From contig JAWKQR010000005.1 in assembly GCA_041390025.1 (NCBI GenBank), forward strand, positions 124,001 to 188,000: 64,000 nt of DNA. Reading direction: 5' to 3'. Shown here one piece after another: positions 29,513 through 37,208 of the stretch. Made by a program: the position numbers and the translations under genes. Within the stretch, counting starts at the first letter, position 1. The number at the start of each line of letters is the position of its first letter. The notes beneath the pieces are model-generated. The model had not been told where the DNA came from. It ran no database searches and saw only the letters and a program-made list of their open reading frames with translations. Origin of the DNA: JBFFMO01 sp041390025 (GTDB taxonomy: Bacteria; Myxococcota_A; Bradymonadia; Bradymonadales; Bradymonadaceae).

Positions 29513-31075
29513 ATGCCAGTTGCACACAATTCCGCGCACGTGTTCATCGTGCAGGCTGACCTTCCTCGTTTGAAAACAGACGCTTGGCTCTTGCCCTGTG
29601 ATGCTGGGTTCAACGTCTTGAGCTCGTGGATCCCCGACGAATATCAGGCGGCGATGCGCCGGCGGAACAGTGACGCCTTTGTGCTACCGGTTGCCCTATT
29701 TGACGCGTGGACCAGCGGGCGACGACGCACGGTGCGCCACGACGATTGGCCGGGGAATTCGATGCCGTGGCTGACCAATGTGGGTGGCGGCACGAATTAC
29801 GACGTGGAGTGGTACCTCGATGCGGTCAAACAGTTTGTTGAGGAGGCCGCCCCGTGGGCGACGGAGCACAGCAAACGGTCTCGCCCGCTGTTGGGCGTGC
29901 CCGCCGTGGGCACGGGTTACGGGGGCCAATGGCACAAGAAAGCCGGCATCATCGATGCGCTGTACGACCAACTTGTCGCGTTGGCGAATCAGTACGACGT
30001 CGACATCGTCTTCGCGCTCTATGACGCGCAGTCTTTCGCCGCCGCGCAGCTCGCGCGCAAGCGCCGTGTTGACGCCGGTTCGATAGGGTGGGACCTGGCG
30101 TCGCATCTTCTGGCGACCGCAACCCGTCTTGCCGAACAGGCCCGAGCGGGCGCCCTTGTGATGTTCCTCGGGTCGGGCGTGAGTGTCGGCGCTGGCCTTC
30201 CGACCTGGCGAGATTTCCTGACGAAGTTGGCCGAGAAAGCCGACCTAAGCCCGGCGGAGATCGAAGCGCTTCAACGACTCGATGCGATGGATGCGGGCAG
30301 CATCGTGGAGCGTTCGTTGAAAGGCCGCGAACCGCTCGAGGAAGCCACACGGGAATTGTTGAACACACAAGAGTGCGCGCTTCAACATGCGCTGATCGCC
30401 TCGATTCCACATGAGGCTGCTGTCACGCTGAACTACGACACACTCTACGAGACGGCGTCCAAGGTCGTTGTGGGCAATGTCGCGGTGCTGCCCCAAGAGC
30501 GCGATCCAAGGGCCAAGCGATGGCTGCTGAAGCTTCACGGGTGTGTGCAGCGCGGCGACTTGGTGTTGACGCGCAAAGACTATCTGAGGTTTGGCGAACG
30601 GCGGGCGGCGTTGGCCGGAATTGTTCAAGCGTTGTTGATCACCAAACACATGTTGTTTGTTGGGTTCGGGATGACCGACCCGAATTTCCTGCGAATCCTC
30701 GATGATGTGCGCAAGTCGTTGGGGGACGTCAGCAACGAAAAAGACCTCTCCGAGCCCATCGGGACGGTGCTCATGCTTCATCACGATGCGTTGCGCAATG
30801 TGTTGTTCGATGCCGACTTGAAGATCGAGTCGATGGCGTCCACACACGCGCCCGATTCGGCCCGGCAGCTCGAGATCTTCCTCGACCTCGTGGCGTTCAA
30901 GAGCGCTTCGACGACGGCGTTCTTTTTTGATCCCACATACGATGCGCTGCTGAGCGAACGTGAGCGAGAGTTCCGCGACGCGCTCAAAGAACTTCACCGC
31001 CAATTCGCGGACGATCGACCCGAAAACATCTGGCGAGAATTCGAGCGCCTGCTCGGCAAAACCACGCGCGAATGA
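29513..31075 (+). CDS. SIR2-like NADase-type protein with N-terminal macro-like domain
   Basis: It has 520 residues. Residues 9-185 form an alpha/beta domain with KTDAWLLPCDAGF (21-33) and PLLGVPAVGTGYGGQWHKKA (125-144), reminiscent of macro/ADP-ribose-binding folds. Residues 212-395 are SIR2_2: MFLGSGVSVGAGLPTWRDFL (217-236), TLNYDTLYE with Asn307 and Asp309, LKLHGCV with His342, and FVGFGMTDPNF. The NAD-contacting Gly-Ser-Gly, Asn and His are all present. Bacterial SIR2_2 proteins include antiphage NADases (Thoeris ThsA, DSR, SIR2-Argonaute), which motivates a defence hypothesis, but no partner toxin or sensor lies next to it. It starts 28 bp after the barrel gene with GGGGGT upstream. Confidence 0.8.
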   Translation: MPVAHNSAHVFIVQADLPRLKTDAWLLPCDAGFNVLSSWIPDEYQAAMRRRNSDAFVLPVALFDAWTSGRRRTVRHDDWPGNSMPWLTNVGGGTNYDVEWYLDAVKQFVEEAAPWATEHSKRSRPLLGVPAVGTGYGGQWHKKAGIIDALYDQLVALANQYDVDIVFALYDAQSFAAAQLARKRRVDAGSIGWDLASHLLATATRLAEQARAGALVMFLGSGVSVGAGLPTWRDFLTKLAEKADLSPAEIEALQRLDAMDAGSIVERSLKGREPLEEATRELLNTQECALQHALIASIPHEAAVTLNYDTLYETASKVVVGNVAVLPQERDPRAKRWLLKLHGCVQRGDLVLTRKDYLRFGERRAALAGIVQALLITKHMLFVGFGMTDPNFLRILDDVRKSLGDVSNEKDLSEPIGTVLMLHHDALRNVLFDADLKIESMASTHAPDSARQLEIFLDLVAFKSASTTAFFFDPTYDALLSEREREFRDALKELHRQFADDRPENIWREFERLLGKTTRE

Positions 31076-31104
31076 GTCTCGTTCTGTGGATTCATTTGCG
31101 GATT

Positions 31105-31123
31105 TGTAACCAATGAGGTTACA
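31105..31123. promoter_or_regulatory. Perfect inverted repeat upstream of the sensor kinase gene
   Basis: TGTAACC-AATGA-GGTTACA has 7-bp arms and a 5-bp spacer, and it ends 7 bp before the ATG at 31131. It lacks a T-run and lies over the expected ribosome-binding region, so it reads as an operator rather than a terminator. The arm/spacer geometry (7-5-7) equals that of the palindrome at 33974-33992, although the sequence differs (GTAACC versus GGTCA). Confidence 0.6.
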
Positions 31124-31130
31124 TGCATGA

Positions 31131-32579
31131 ATGGAACCATCTACACCCCGTATCATCGCACGAGAAATAGCTTTTGGCTTCGCAAGCGTCAGCGCGGCGG
31201 CCATCCTGATGAGCGTCGTGCTTCTTTTTGTCGTTAGCGATGTGTCCCAATTGGTTTCTGGGATGCGCCACGACGAGCACGCCATCCGGCAGGGCCTCGA
31301 ACTCTCGACCGCTGTGCGTCAGGCCTCGGTCCAGATTGGGCGGTGTTTGGTCGACCCCAATGCCGCCAACGTCAAACAATACGAGGTCATTCGCGAACAG
31401 GTGCGCAGCCGCATTCAGCAGCTCGCAGCAGCTGTACCGACCGAAGAGACGTGGCGAATTGCTGCGCTTGGCGACAACACACAACGCATGCACGACCTCT
31501 TTGTGTCTGAGGGGATTGTGGCCGCCCGCTTGGGAAAGACGTCCGAAGTCCGACGCATTCACAACGAGATTTCGACGCAATCCACACAGGCCGCCGAACA
31601 CGCCGACGCGCTCGCACGGGCGGTCGAGGGGCGTATGTCGCACGCCCACGTACTCGCCACGGACTCCACTCAGCTCGGGCTGGCCGTCGGCCTCGCGGGC
31701 ATCCTGCTGATTCTGATGTTGTCGATCGCGTTCACGCTTCGGCTGCGCGCGCGTTTCCTGCAACCCCTCGACGTACTTACAAGTGCTGCCGGGAACCTCG
31801 CGCGCGGGGACTTCGACACGCGTGTGGGCGACGTCGGCGTGGGTGAGTTCGCGGAGCTTGGGCGCGCGTTTGACCACATGAGCCTTGAACTTGCTCGCCG
31901 CGAAGCACAGCTCGTCCACACCGAGCGAATGGCCGCGATCGGCCAGCTCGCCGCTGGCGTAGCCCACGAACTCAACAATCCCATCGGCATCATTCGCGGC
32001 TACCTCAAAACAATGGAGCCCGATGGCGACGTCGATACGCTGCGCGACGAGCTCACCATCTTGGATGAGGAAGCCGCGCAGTGTCAGCGTATCGCCGAGG
32101 ACCTGCTTGCGTATGCGAAGGTCGGTGAGCTTGTGACCGAACCGGTCAATGCTGCCGAGCTGCTGCAAGAGACAGCCGACCGTTTTCAGGCGAAGCTGTC
32201 GCCGAATCAACGGAAAATCGAGGTGCAGGCTGCCGATGCGCAGGTCGTCGTGGACCGAGCACGCATGCGCCAAGTGCTCGTGAATTTGCTCGCGAACGCG
32301 GATGGCGCCTCACCACCGAATGCGCCGGTGAAGCTCTCGGGACGTGTGGACGGCAGCCACTACATCATCGAGGTCAGTGACGAGGGAGCGGGTGTTCCTG
32401 ACACTGAGCGAGACCGTGTGTTCGAGCCGTTTTTCTCGAAACGAAAGGGTGGAAGCGGGCTTGGATTGTCCGTGGTGTTGGGTTTGGTGCAGGCCCACGG
32501 TGGACACGTTGAAGTCGACAGCTCGGAATCCGGCGGCGCCGTTTTCCGCGTCGTGCTCCAGGGGGCCGTCCATGCCTAA
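31131..32579 (+). CDS. Membrane sensor histidine kinase (NtrB/ZraS-like)
   Basis: It has 482 residues. Transmembrane helices lie at about 12-35 and 182-203 and enclose a periplasmic sensor of about 145 mostly helical residues. HAMP (204-255) and HisKA follow, with His279 in GQLAAGVAHELNNPIG. The ATPase domain has LVNLLANADGA, DEGAGVP, FEPFFSKRKGGSGLGLSVVLGLV. It is co-transcribed with the next gene (8-bp overlap). The partner is a sigma-54 activator and the adjacent operon encodes a metal pump, so the periplasmic domain probably senses a metal ion or envelope stress; no metal-binding His/Cys cluster is obvious. Confidence 0.9.
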   Translation: MEPSTPRIIAREIAFGFASVSAAAILMSVVLLFVVSDVSQLVSGMRHDEHAIRQGLELSTAVRQASVQIGRCLVDPNAANVKQYEVIREQVRSRIQQLAAAVPTEETWRIAALGDNTQRMHDLFVSEGIVAARLGKTSEVRRIHNEISTQSTQAAEHADALARAVEGRMSHAHVLATDSTQLGLAVGLAGILLILMLSIAFTLRLRARFLQPLDVLTSAAGNLARGDFDTRVGDVGVGEFAELGRAFDHMSLELARREAQLVHTERMAAIGQLAAGVAHELNNPIGIIRGYLKTMEPDGDVDTLRDELTILDEEAAQCQRIAEDLLAYAKVGELVTEPVNAAELLQETADRFQAKLSPNQRKIEVQAADAQVVVDRARMRQVLVNLLANADGASPPNAPVKLSGRVDGSHYIIEVSDEGAGVPDTERDRVFEPFFSKRKGGSGLGLSVVLGLVQAHGGHVEVDSSESGGAVFRVVLQGAVHA

Positions 32580-33948
32580 GACACTCCCAGTGGTGCTCGT
32601 GGTCGACGACAAGCCGAACATGGTTCGGCTGATGAGCAAGGTCTTGAAGCGTGACGCACGTGTATTGACCGCAGACGGTGGCGCCGAGGCGCTGCGGGTG
32701 CTGGCGACCGAGCACGTCGACCTCGTGCTGTGTGACCTCAAGATGCCCGACATGGATGGGTTGGACGTGTTGAAGGCGTCAAAACGTCTGCGACGCGCGG
32801 CGGAGTTCATCTTGATGACGGCCTACGCGTCGGTGGGCACGGCGGTCGAGGCGCTTAAACTTGGGGCCTACGACTACATCACAAAACCGTTTGAGCCCGA
32901 CGAGGTCCGTGACCTTGTCCTGAGCGCGCTTTCCAAAGCACGTGTGGCTCACATCGATGACTCGCCGTTTCCCGAGGTTTTGCCCGGGCTCATCGCCAAG
33001 TCGCGCGTGATGCAAGACCTCGGTGAGCTCGTCAAGAAGCTCGCGGCGAGTCAGGCGACCACGTTGGTGCTCGGCGAGACAGGCGTTGGCAAGGAACGTG
33101 TGGCGCGCGCCATTCACGCCCTGAGCGACCGCGCGTCACAACGATTTGTGGCCGTCAACTGCGCCGCGATCCCGGCAGACCTCTTGGAATCCGAGCTTTT
33201 TGGACACACCAAGGGGTCGTTCACCGGAGCCACCTCGGACCGAAAAGGCCTTTTTGAGGACGCCAACGGGGGGACGCTCTTCCTCGATGAGGTCGGCGAC
33301 ATGCGGCCTTCGCTGCAAGCCAAACTCACGCGCGTGCTCGAAGAACGGGCAGTCCGGCGAGTCGGTGAGTCGGTCGAGCGTCCAGTCGACGTTCGCCTGG
33401 TGGGGGCGACGCATCGGGATCTTCCGGCCATGGTCAAAGCCGGAACCTTCCGTGAAGACCTCATGTATCGGCTCAACGTCGCGCAGGTCGTCGTGCCGCC
33501 GCTGCGCGAGCGCGACGAGGATATCCCTTTGCTCGCGAAGTTCTTTTTGGCTCAGCACTCCGAGCGCGGTCGCATCAAGGCCACCGGCTTTTCCGCAGAC
33601 GCCGAAGCGCTGTTGGCCGGGTTTGATTGGCCTGGAAACGTGCGGCAGCTGCGTTCCGCGGTTGAACGCGCGAGCGCCGTGGCCACCGGCGATTTGGTCC
33701 AGATCGAGGACTTACCGCCCGAGCTGTCGCGCTCAGGAGCGTCCGGAGCCCTTTCGACGCTGACATGGTCCGAGGCGTTGGAGCGCGGCCGCCTTCAGGT
33801 GGGCCGCCAGTACCTCGAAGACGTGTTGAGGCGCTACCAAGGCAACGTTCAAGACGCTGCGGAACAAGCGGGCGTCGAACGCGAGAGCTTCTACAGACTC
33901 TTGCGCAAACACGGCGTGGACGCTGCTGCGTTCCGTGTTGACGAGTAA
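32572..33948 (+). CDS. NtrC-family sigma-54-dependent response regulator
   Basis: It has 458 residues. Receiver domain: Asp12-Asp13, phospho-Asp55 in LCDLKMPD, Lys105 in ITKPF. AAA+ domain: Walker A GETGVGKE (168-175), sigma-54 contact loop GSFTGAT (215-221; Ser replaces the usual Ala of GAFTGA), Walker B GGTLFLDE (233-240) and the arginine-finger region. A Fis-type helix-turn-helix at the C-terminus (GNVQDAAEQAGVERESFYRLLRKHG) binds DNA. The ATG at 32572 overlaps the kinase gene by 8 bp. The likely targets are its own neighbour, the palindrome at 33974 and the promoter at 34044. Confidence 0.93.
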   Translation: MPKTLPVVLVVDDKPNMVRLMSKVLKRDARVLTADGGAEALRVLATEHVDLVLCDLKMPDMDGLDVLKASKRLRRAAEFILMTAYASVGTAVEALKLGAYDYITKPFEPDEVRDLVLSALSKARVAHIDDSPFPEVLPGLIAKSRVMQDLGELVKKLAASQATTLVLGETGVGKERVARAIHALSDRASQRFVAVNCAAIPADLLESELFGHTKGSFTGATSDRKGLFEDANGGTLFLDEVGDMRPSLQAKLTRVLEERAVRRVGESVERPVDVRLVGATHRDLPAMVKAGTFREDLMYRLNVAQVVVPPLRERDEDIPLLAKFFLAQHSERGRIKATGFSADAEALLAGFDWPGNVRQLRSAVERASAVATGDLVQIEDLPPELSRSGASGALSTLTWSEALERGRLQVGRQYLEDVLRRYQGNVQDAAEQAGVERESFYRLLRKHGVDAAAFRVDE

Positions 33949-33973
33949 CCGATTCGGTCACAGAGAAACCCGA

Positions 33974-33992
33974 ATGGTCACAGGTTGACCAT
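33974..33992. promoter_or_regulatory. Candidate upstream activator site (palindrome) for the NtrC-type regulator
   Basis: ATGGTCACAGGTTGACCAT is a perfect 7-bp inverted repeat with a 5-bp spacer. A related half site (CGGTCACAG) lies about 20 bp upstream at 33956-33964. The palindrome is about 55-70 bp upstream of the sigma-54 element at 34044-34059, a usual distance for an enhancer-type activator site, and immediately downstream of the activator gene. Confidence 0.65.
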
Positions 33993-34004
33993 GCGTGTTT
34001 ATGA

Positions 34005-34030
34005 ACCTAATTGAAAAAATTGGGTTTTTT
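34005..34030 (+). terminator. Rho-independent terminator of the two-component operon
   Basis: ACCTAATT (34005-34012) and AATTGGGT (34018-34025) form an 8-bp stem with one T-G wobble and a 5-nt loop, followed by a run of six T residues ending at 34030. It separates the kinase/regulator transcript from the pump promoter. Confidence 0.75.
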
Positions 34031-34043
34031 GCGCCGTCGCGAA

Positions 34044-34059
34044 TGGCACGCCCCTTGTA
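34044..34059 (+). promoter_or_regulatory. Sigma-54 promoter of the metal efflux operon
   Basis: TGGCACGCCCCTTGTA matches the sigma-54 consensus TGGCACG-N4-TTGCA except for T in place of C in the -12 GC. The -24 GG and -12 G are correctly spaced. It lies 100 bp upstream of the first pump gene and downstream of a sigma-54 activator gene, which strongly supports the assignment. Confidence 0.8.
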
Positions 34060-34077
34060 CCTGTAAGGATTGAAAGT

Positions 34078-34136
34078 CGGTCAATCTTCAGATTGCCGCT
34101 TTCGAATCAATGGGGCGGCACTCTCCAGATTGCCGC
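34078..34136. repeat. Two palindromic elements in the 5' leader of the pump operon
   Basis: CGGTCAATC-TTCA-GATTGCCG (34078-34098, one bulged T) and GCGGCACTC-TCCA-GATTGCCGC (34115-34136, one mismatch) belong to the CGGCAATC/GATTGCCG family seen at 7044-7223 and 17680-18306. They lie between the sigma-54 promoter and the first start codon, so they would form hairpins in the operon leader mRNA. Confidence 0.7.
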
Positions 34137-34158
34137 ATGGAACGAACGACGGCCTGTC

Positions 34159-35445
34159 ATGAAGCATTTCGTGTTCATCTTACTCGGACTCACCGGGTGT
34201 GCATCTGCGCCCGAGCCAACCTGGCAGCCCCCGCCGACGTTTGCCGAGCGCCCCGCAATCAACACAACGCGCACCGCGACGCTTGAGCCACGTGTCGATG
34301 CCTACATCGCGTTCGCGTTGGCAAACCGTCCCGACCTCAGCGCGGCGTGGGCGCGCCTGTCGTCGTCCAAGTCAAACCGGTCGGTGCCGAGTCGATTCCC
34401 CGAACCCATGCTGATGATGTCGGTGTTGGCCTACTCGGACGCCATAGACCCAGACTTACGAAGCCTCGGCGTCGAACAGGCCATCCCGTGGCCATCTCGT
34501 CTGTCACATGGTGTCGAGGCCGCCAACCATCGTGCGCTGGCCGACGAGGCGATGACGCAGGCTGCAGCGCTCGACGTTGCGCAAGGCGTTTCGATCGGCT
34601 TTTGGGACCTCTGGCAGACACGTCGTCTTCGCGATCTAGCCCGGGAACATCTTGAGGTGTTGAAGTCGCTGGCGGAAGTGACGCGTTCGCGTGTCACGAC
34701 AGGCCAGGCGGCCTTGGCCGACCAGCTGCAGGTGGATTTGGCGACGTCGCGATTGGAAGACGACATTGCGTCCATGGACCGCGCGGAATCGATGGCCGAG
34801 GCCAGATTGCGAGCGCTCTTGGGTGCCGACGGCACGGTCGAACTTCCCACTCCAACCAACGGGCCGACCCCCAGCGTCCCAGACATTGATGATGCCACCT
34901 TGAAGTCAACGATTGCAGCGCATCCGTCGCTGAAGGTCTTCGCAGAAAACGCGCGGGCGAGCTCGCGTATGGCTGAGGTTGAATCTTCACAAGGCATGCC
35001 CAATTTCCTCGTGCGCGCCGAGTGGATGAAGATGAACAACGAGGTCATGCTGGGCGCAGGCGTGAGCTTGCCGCTTTGGCGGTCAAGTTACGACGACGCG
35101 TCGGATGCGATGCGCGCGGACGCGCTGGCCAAATCCTACGATGGCCTTGCGGCGGCCGATGCGGCCCTGGCCGAAGCCCGCTCGCAGCTCGCCGCAATCC
35201 AAGACGCAACGCGGCGATTTTCGGTCTTGAACTCGACGTTGGTTCCGCAAGCCGAAGAGGCCTACCAAGCGCTCATCGGCGCGTACGCCGTAGGTGAGAC
35301 CACGATCGCGCAGATTTTGCTGACCCAGCGTGACATCTTGGATCTGCGAATCTCGCTCGTGCGCACGCGCTTCGACTTCGCGGTCGCCTCGGCAACGCTG
35401 CAGAAGTGGACCGCCCGACCCATCCCAACCGAGAGCCAGCCATGA
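34159..35445 (+). CDS. Outer-membrane efflux lipoprotein, TolC/CusC family
   Basis: It has 428 residues. MKHFVFILLGLTGC is a lipoprotein signal with Cys14. The body has the two long helical-hairpin repeats of outer membrane efflux proteins: ALANRPDLSAAWARL ... GVEQAIPWPSRLSHGVEAANHRAL in the first half, and AHPSLKVFAENARASSRMAEVE ... GVSLPLWRS ... AYAVGETTIAQILLTQRDILDLR in the second. It is the first gene of a three-gene RND pump operon and ends in ATGA overlap with the adaptor gene. The true start is 34159, as the upstream in-frame codons lie in the palindrome region. Confidence 0.88.
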   Translation: MKHFVFILLGLTGCASAPEPTWQPPPTFAERPAINTTRTATLEPRVDAYIAFALANRPDLSAAWARLSSSKSNRSVPSRFPEPMLMMSVLAYSDAIDPDLRSLGVEQAIPWPSRLSHGVEAANHRALADEAMTQAAALDVAQGVSIGFWDLWQTRRLRDLAREHLEVLKSLAEVTRSRVTTGQAALADQLQVDLATSRLEDDIASMDRAESMAEARLRALLGADGTVELPTPTNGPTPSVPDIDDATLKSTIAAHPSLKVFAENARASSRMAEVESSQGMPNFLVRAEWMKMNNEVMLGAGVSLPLWRSSYDDASDAMRADALAKSYDGLAAADAALAEARSQLAAIQDATRRFSVLNSTLVPQAEEAYQALIGAYAVGETTIAQILLTQRDILDLRISLVRTRFDFAVASATLQKWTARPIPTESQP

Positions 35446-37208
35446 AGCTAAGTCGTCCCCAAATCTTCGGCATTGTCTCGGCCGTGCTTGTTGTTCTCGG
35501 ATTTCTTGTGTGGCTTGCGTCAGACCCGCCGGAACCCACGGGAGGCCATCAACACGAGGTCTCGCAGGACCAGATGTGGACGTGCTCGATGCATCCACAG
35601 ATTCGTCAGCAGGAGCCTGGCGCGTGTCCAATCTGCGGCATGGACCTGATTCCCGTGACGTCCGCGACGTCGAACAATACCCAGCAGATCGTCTTGTCCG
35701 ACCGTGCGAAAGCCCTCGCACGGCTGCAGACCTCGTCGGTCAAGCGGCTCTCGGACGGCGCATCGGAGGTGCGGCTGCTCGGGATGGTCGAAGACAACGA
35801 ATCCTCGTTGCGCACCGTCACGGCTTGGACCGGCGGGCGTGTCGACCAACTCAAAGTGAACACCACAGGAGCCAAAGTCCGGCGCGGGCAGATCATCGCA
35901 ACGCTGTACAGCCCCGAAATCTTCGCGGCGCACTCCGATTTGATCGTGGCCAAACGTCAGGCCGACAATGCACAGGGCACCCCGACGGCACGATTCGCGA
36001 GCACGGCGGCACTCGACGCCGCCCGCGAGCGTTTACGTCTGCTTGGTGTGCCTGACGACGAGCTCGCGCGCATGGAGACGCAGTCTTCGCCCACCAAGTC
36101 GATCGCTATTCGTACGCCGTTTTCAGGCACAGTGATGGAACGCCTGGTCACACAGGGCGCCTACGTCACCACGGGCACGCCGTTGTATCGCGTTGCTGAC
36201 CTCGACACCGTGTGGATTCAGCTCGACGCATACGAGTCCGACCTCGGCCGCCTAGCCGTCGACCAAGTTGTGGACGTCGACGTCGAAGGCGTCGATGGAC
36301 AGGTCGAAGGAAAGATCACGTTCATCGAACCGACGTTGGACATGAACCGTCGCACGGCCAAAGTTCGAGTCGAGGTCGAAAACGACGGTCGCATTCGTCC
36401 CGGGATGTTCGCCCAAGCGGTGGTCAAAGCGACGACCACAAAGGCAGCCCCATTGGTGGTGCCCGATTCGGCGCCTTTGTTCACCGGGCGCCGCTCGATC
36501 GTCTACGTCGAAGTGCCAGTCCAAGACCAACCCACGTACGAGCCTCGAACGGTGCGCCTTGGGCCCAAGCTCGGAGCCTACTATCCGGTGGTTTCCGGGC
36601 TATCCGAGGGCGAAGTGGTCGTGACGCGTGGTGCCTTTGTGCTGGACGCCGACCTGCAGATTCGCGGTGGCGACAGCATGATGACGGCGCCAGACGACCG
36701 CGCTCCCGACGACAGCAACGTCATCGAACTTCCAGCGGCGGAGCTCCGCGTGCTTGAGCCCGTGGTCAAAGCTTATCTGGAGGTTCAACGCACGCTGGCA
36801 GCAGATGACTTCGAGGCCGCCAAGAAGGCGGCGCGGGACTTGGCCGCGGTGGTACCCACCGCGACGTTTGTCAAAAACGACATGGCCGAGAAGGCCTATC
36901 GTGCGCTGGCAACCAGCATGGAAGCCCATGCCCGTGTCGTGGAGACCTCCGCCGATGTTGAAAAGGCGCGTCAGGCGTTTGAGCCCCTGAGCGCCGACAT
37001 CCAGCAATTGCTGGCGGTGTTTGGCAACCCATTGCCTACCCCGCTAAGGACGGCATTTTGCCCGATGGCGATGGGCAGCAAGGGCGCCACGTGGGTGCAA
37101 GCCGGCGAGGTCATCGACAACTCCTACTTTGGCTCGGCGATGCGAACGTGTGGGGAGGTCGAGCAAACGGTCGACCCGGGCACGCATCTGAGCGAGGGGC
37201 GCCGATGA
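35442..37208 (+). CDS. RND periplasmic adaptor, CusB-type, with metal-binding domains
   Basis: It has 588 residues. One N-terminal helix (about 7-27) anchors it. Residues 45-75 form a heavy-metal-binding domain (TCSMHPQIRQQEPGACPICG, then MDLIPV) with Cys/Met/His ligands. The barrel-sandwich, lipoyl-like and membrane-proximal domains of HlyD/CusB proteins follow (GGRVDQLKVNTTGAKVRRGQ, IRTPFSGTVMERLVTQGAYV, VVTRGAFVLDADLQIRGG). The C-terminal 130 residues match a DUF3347-like domain ending CPMAMGSKGATWVQAGEVID with NSYFGSAMRTCG. The metal-binding modules at both ends argue for a copper/silver or related soft-metal pump. The start and stop each overlap a neighbour by 4 bp. Confidence 0.9.
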   Translation: MKLSRPQIFGIVSAVLVVLGFLVWLASDPPEPTGGHQHEVSQDQMWTCSMHPQIRQQEPGACPICGMDLIPVTSATSNNTQQIVLSDRAKALARLQTSSVKRLSDGASEVRLLGMVEDNESSLRTVTAWTGGRVDQLKVNTTGAKVRRGQIIATLYSPEIFAAHSDLIVAKRQADNAQGTPTARFASTAALDAARERLRLLGVPDDELARMETQSSPTKSIAIRTPFSGTVMERLVTQGAYVTTGTPLYRVADLDTVWIQLDAYESDLGRLAVDQVVDVDVEGVDGQVEGKITFIEPTLDMNRRTAKVRVEVENDGRIRPGMFAQAVVKATTTKAAPLVVPDSAPLFTGRRSIVYVEVPVQDQPTYEPRTVRLGPKLGAYYPVVSGLSEGEVVVTRGAFVLDADLQIRGGDSMMTAPDDRAPDDSNVIELPAAELRVLEPVVKAYLEVQRTLAADDFEAAKKAARDLAAVVPTATFVKNDMAEKAYRALATSMEAHARVVETSADVEKARQAFEPLSADIQQLLAVFGNPLPTPLRTAFCPMAMGSKGATWVQAGEVIDNSYFGSAMRTCGEVEQTVDPGTHLSEGRR

